From Parvimonas parva (GTDB taxonomy: Bacteria; Bacillota; Clostridia; Tissierellales; Peptoniphilaceae), in the NCBI RefSeq assembly GCF_016552165.1, contig NZ_JACVDA010000006.1, forward strand, positions 1-64,000: a DNA stretch of 64,000 nucleotides. Direction: 5' to 3'. This document shows positions 63,359-64,000 of the stretch, piece after piece. The notes under the pieces are model-generated. The model did no database searches. It saw nothing but the letters and a program-made list of their open reading frames with translations, and had not been told where the DNA came from. The position numbers and the translations under genes are program-made. Position 1 is the first letter of the stretch. Every line of letters starts with the position of its first letter.

Positions 63359-63384
63359 AAGGGATTTAGAAAACTAAATCCCTT
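63359..63384. terminator. Hairpin after rpmF
   Basis: An 11-pair stem (arms 63359-63369 and 63374-63384) with an A4 loop follows the rpmF stop codon. The T tail on the minus strand is weak. Confidence 0.55.
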
Positions 63385-63392
63385 AAACTATT

Positions 63393-63572
63393 TTATTCAA
63401 CATCTAATACTTTTCTTCCTTTATACATTCCTGTGTCAGGATTAACTCTGTGAGGTACAACTAATTCATTAGTTTCAGGATCTCTAACTAGAGCTACTTT
63501 AGGTAGTCTATATGAAGATGCTCTTCTTTTATCTCTTCTTGCTTTAGAAGTTTTTCTCTTAGGTACTGCCAT
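63393..63572 (-). CDS. rpmF: 50S ribosomal protein L32
   Basis: The frame of 59 codons reads MAVPKRKTSKARRDKRRASS, then a short stretch with LVVPHRVNPDTGMYKGRKVL near the end. The start follows AGAGGAGGTG. This is the cysteine-free form of L32: the two zinc-binding Cys pairs of the common form are absent (HRVNPDTG where HRVCPSCG is usual). It is part of the large ribosomal subunit. It sits after ackA; the DUF177 (YceD-like) gene often found just before rpmF is missing. Confidence 0.96.
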   Translation of the reverse strand: MAVPKRKTSKARRDKRRASSYRLPKVALVRDPETNELVVPHRVNPDTGMYKGRKVLDVE

Positions 63573-63632
63573 TATAACACCTCCTCTGAATTTTTATAAC
63601 ATATACCCCCGTTTTAAACGGATAACAAAAAT

Positions 63633-63661
63633 ATTATACTATAAAAAAATTAATTTGTCAA
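63633..63661 (-). promoter_or_regulatory. Consensus promoter of rpmF
   Basis: On the minus strand TTGACA (63656-63661) and TATAAT (63633-63638) are 17 bases apart, a perfect match to the housekeeping consensus. It starts four bases beyond the ackA stop codon. Confidence 0.88.
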
Positions 63662-63664
63662 CAA

Positions 63665-64000
63665 TTATTTTACTAAATCCATAGTATCTCTTGCAATCAT
63701 TAACTCTTCGTTTGTAGGAACGATTAAAACTTTAACTCTTGAGTCATCTGCTGAAATAATAGCCTCATCTCTTGTATCATTTTTAGCATCATCAAGTTTA
63801 ATTCCGTATTCTTCCATTCCTTCTAATATTAATTTACGCATTGAGGCTGAGTTTTCACCAATACCACCGGCAAATGAAATAGCATCAATATGTCCTAATT
63901 CAGCCATAAATCCACCAACATATCTTCTTACTCTTGTGATGAACATATCTAAAGCTAATTGTGCTCTGTCATTTCCTTTTTCTGCTGCCTCTTCTAAATC
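63665..64000 (-). CDS. ackA: Acetate kinase, C-terminal part (cut by window edge)
   Basis: The visible 111 codons run in from the window edge (DLEEAAEKGNDRAQLALDMF) and end at 63665. They show YVGGFMAELGHIDAISFAGGIGENS, the adenosine-binding region of acetate kinase, followed by RKLILEGMEEYGI and VLIVPTNEELMIARDT at the end. The enzyme makes ATP and acetate from acetyl phosphate, which is also the product of the glycine reductase pathway. The true start lies outside the window. Confidence 0.95.
   Translation of the reverse strand, partial: DLEEAAEKGNDRAQLALDMFITRVRRYVGGFMAELGHIDAISFAGGIGENSASMRKLILEGMEEYGIKLDDAKNDTRDEAIISADDSRVKVLIVPTNEELMIARDTMDLVK

Overview
The window is AT-rich, gene-dense DNA from a low-GC anaerobic member of the Bacillota. 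Most genes lie on the minus strand in tight operons. Glycine-reductase-type genes with a selenocysteine codon, a glycerol-free fermentative layout, and a cell-wall cluster of the D-aspartate cross-bridge type all suggest a Tissierellia coccus of the Parvimonas/Peptoniphilus kind. Parvimonas is my best guess, from gene content only. I see no phage, transposase, CRISPR array or rRNA.

Layout. 0-4 kb: tRNA-Leu, a phosphohexomutase, a membrane protein beside a decayed gene end, and exonuclease III behind a duplicated promoter module. 4-9 kb: a phosphonate-type ABC transporter (phnD-phnC-phnE-phnE) translationally coupled to a 5'-nucleotidase-like hydrolase. 9-16 kb: comF, recD2, murA, typA, an acetyltransferase. 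16-22 kb: lipoate ligase and a four-gene 2-oxo acid dehydrogenase complex whose lipoyl domain sits on E3 while E2 has none. 22-25 kb: a solute-binding lipoprotein and asparaginase. 25-31 kb: a protein-B-type glycine/sarcosine/betaine reductase operon (grdX, GrdE-type, selenoprotein GrdB-type, Na+-coupled transporter) with a GntR regulator nearby. 31-38 kb: unknown protein, zinc-ribbon membrane protein, ApbE, kinase-like protein, MazF, a small membrane peptide, Dps, an OatA-type acyltransferase. 38-43.5 kb: divergent Mur ligase, asparagine synthase, ATP-grasp ligase and Asp/Glu racemase, which together read as a D-Asp/D-Asn cross-bridge module. 43.5-44 kb: tRNA-Cys, -Gly and -Phe with a broken tRNA-Phe copy upstream. 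44-54 kb: guaB, ywlG-like, MATE, galE, ribF, Mrp-type ATPase, heterodimeric ABC exporter. 54-64 kb: choloylglycine-hydrolase-like enzyme, DUF4230 protein, whiA with NUDIX, ychF, an iron/corrinoid-type ABC importer carrying a methyltransferase gene, a VanY-like protein lacking key residues, rpmF, and the 3' part of ackA.

How it fits together: the organism appears to live on amino acids and peptides (asparaginase, peptide-binding protein, selenium-dependent amino acid reductase, acetate kinase for the ATP step from acetyl phosphate). It also has an oxidative decarboxylation complex giving acyl-CoA and NADH, a lysine/D-aspartate style wall, and scavenging systems for phosphorus compounds, metals and lipoate.

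Limits: everything was read by eye from sequence. Family names rest on motifs and remembered alignments; no database search was run. Promoter and terminator calls are pattern matches.
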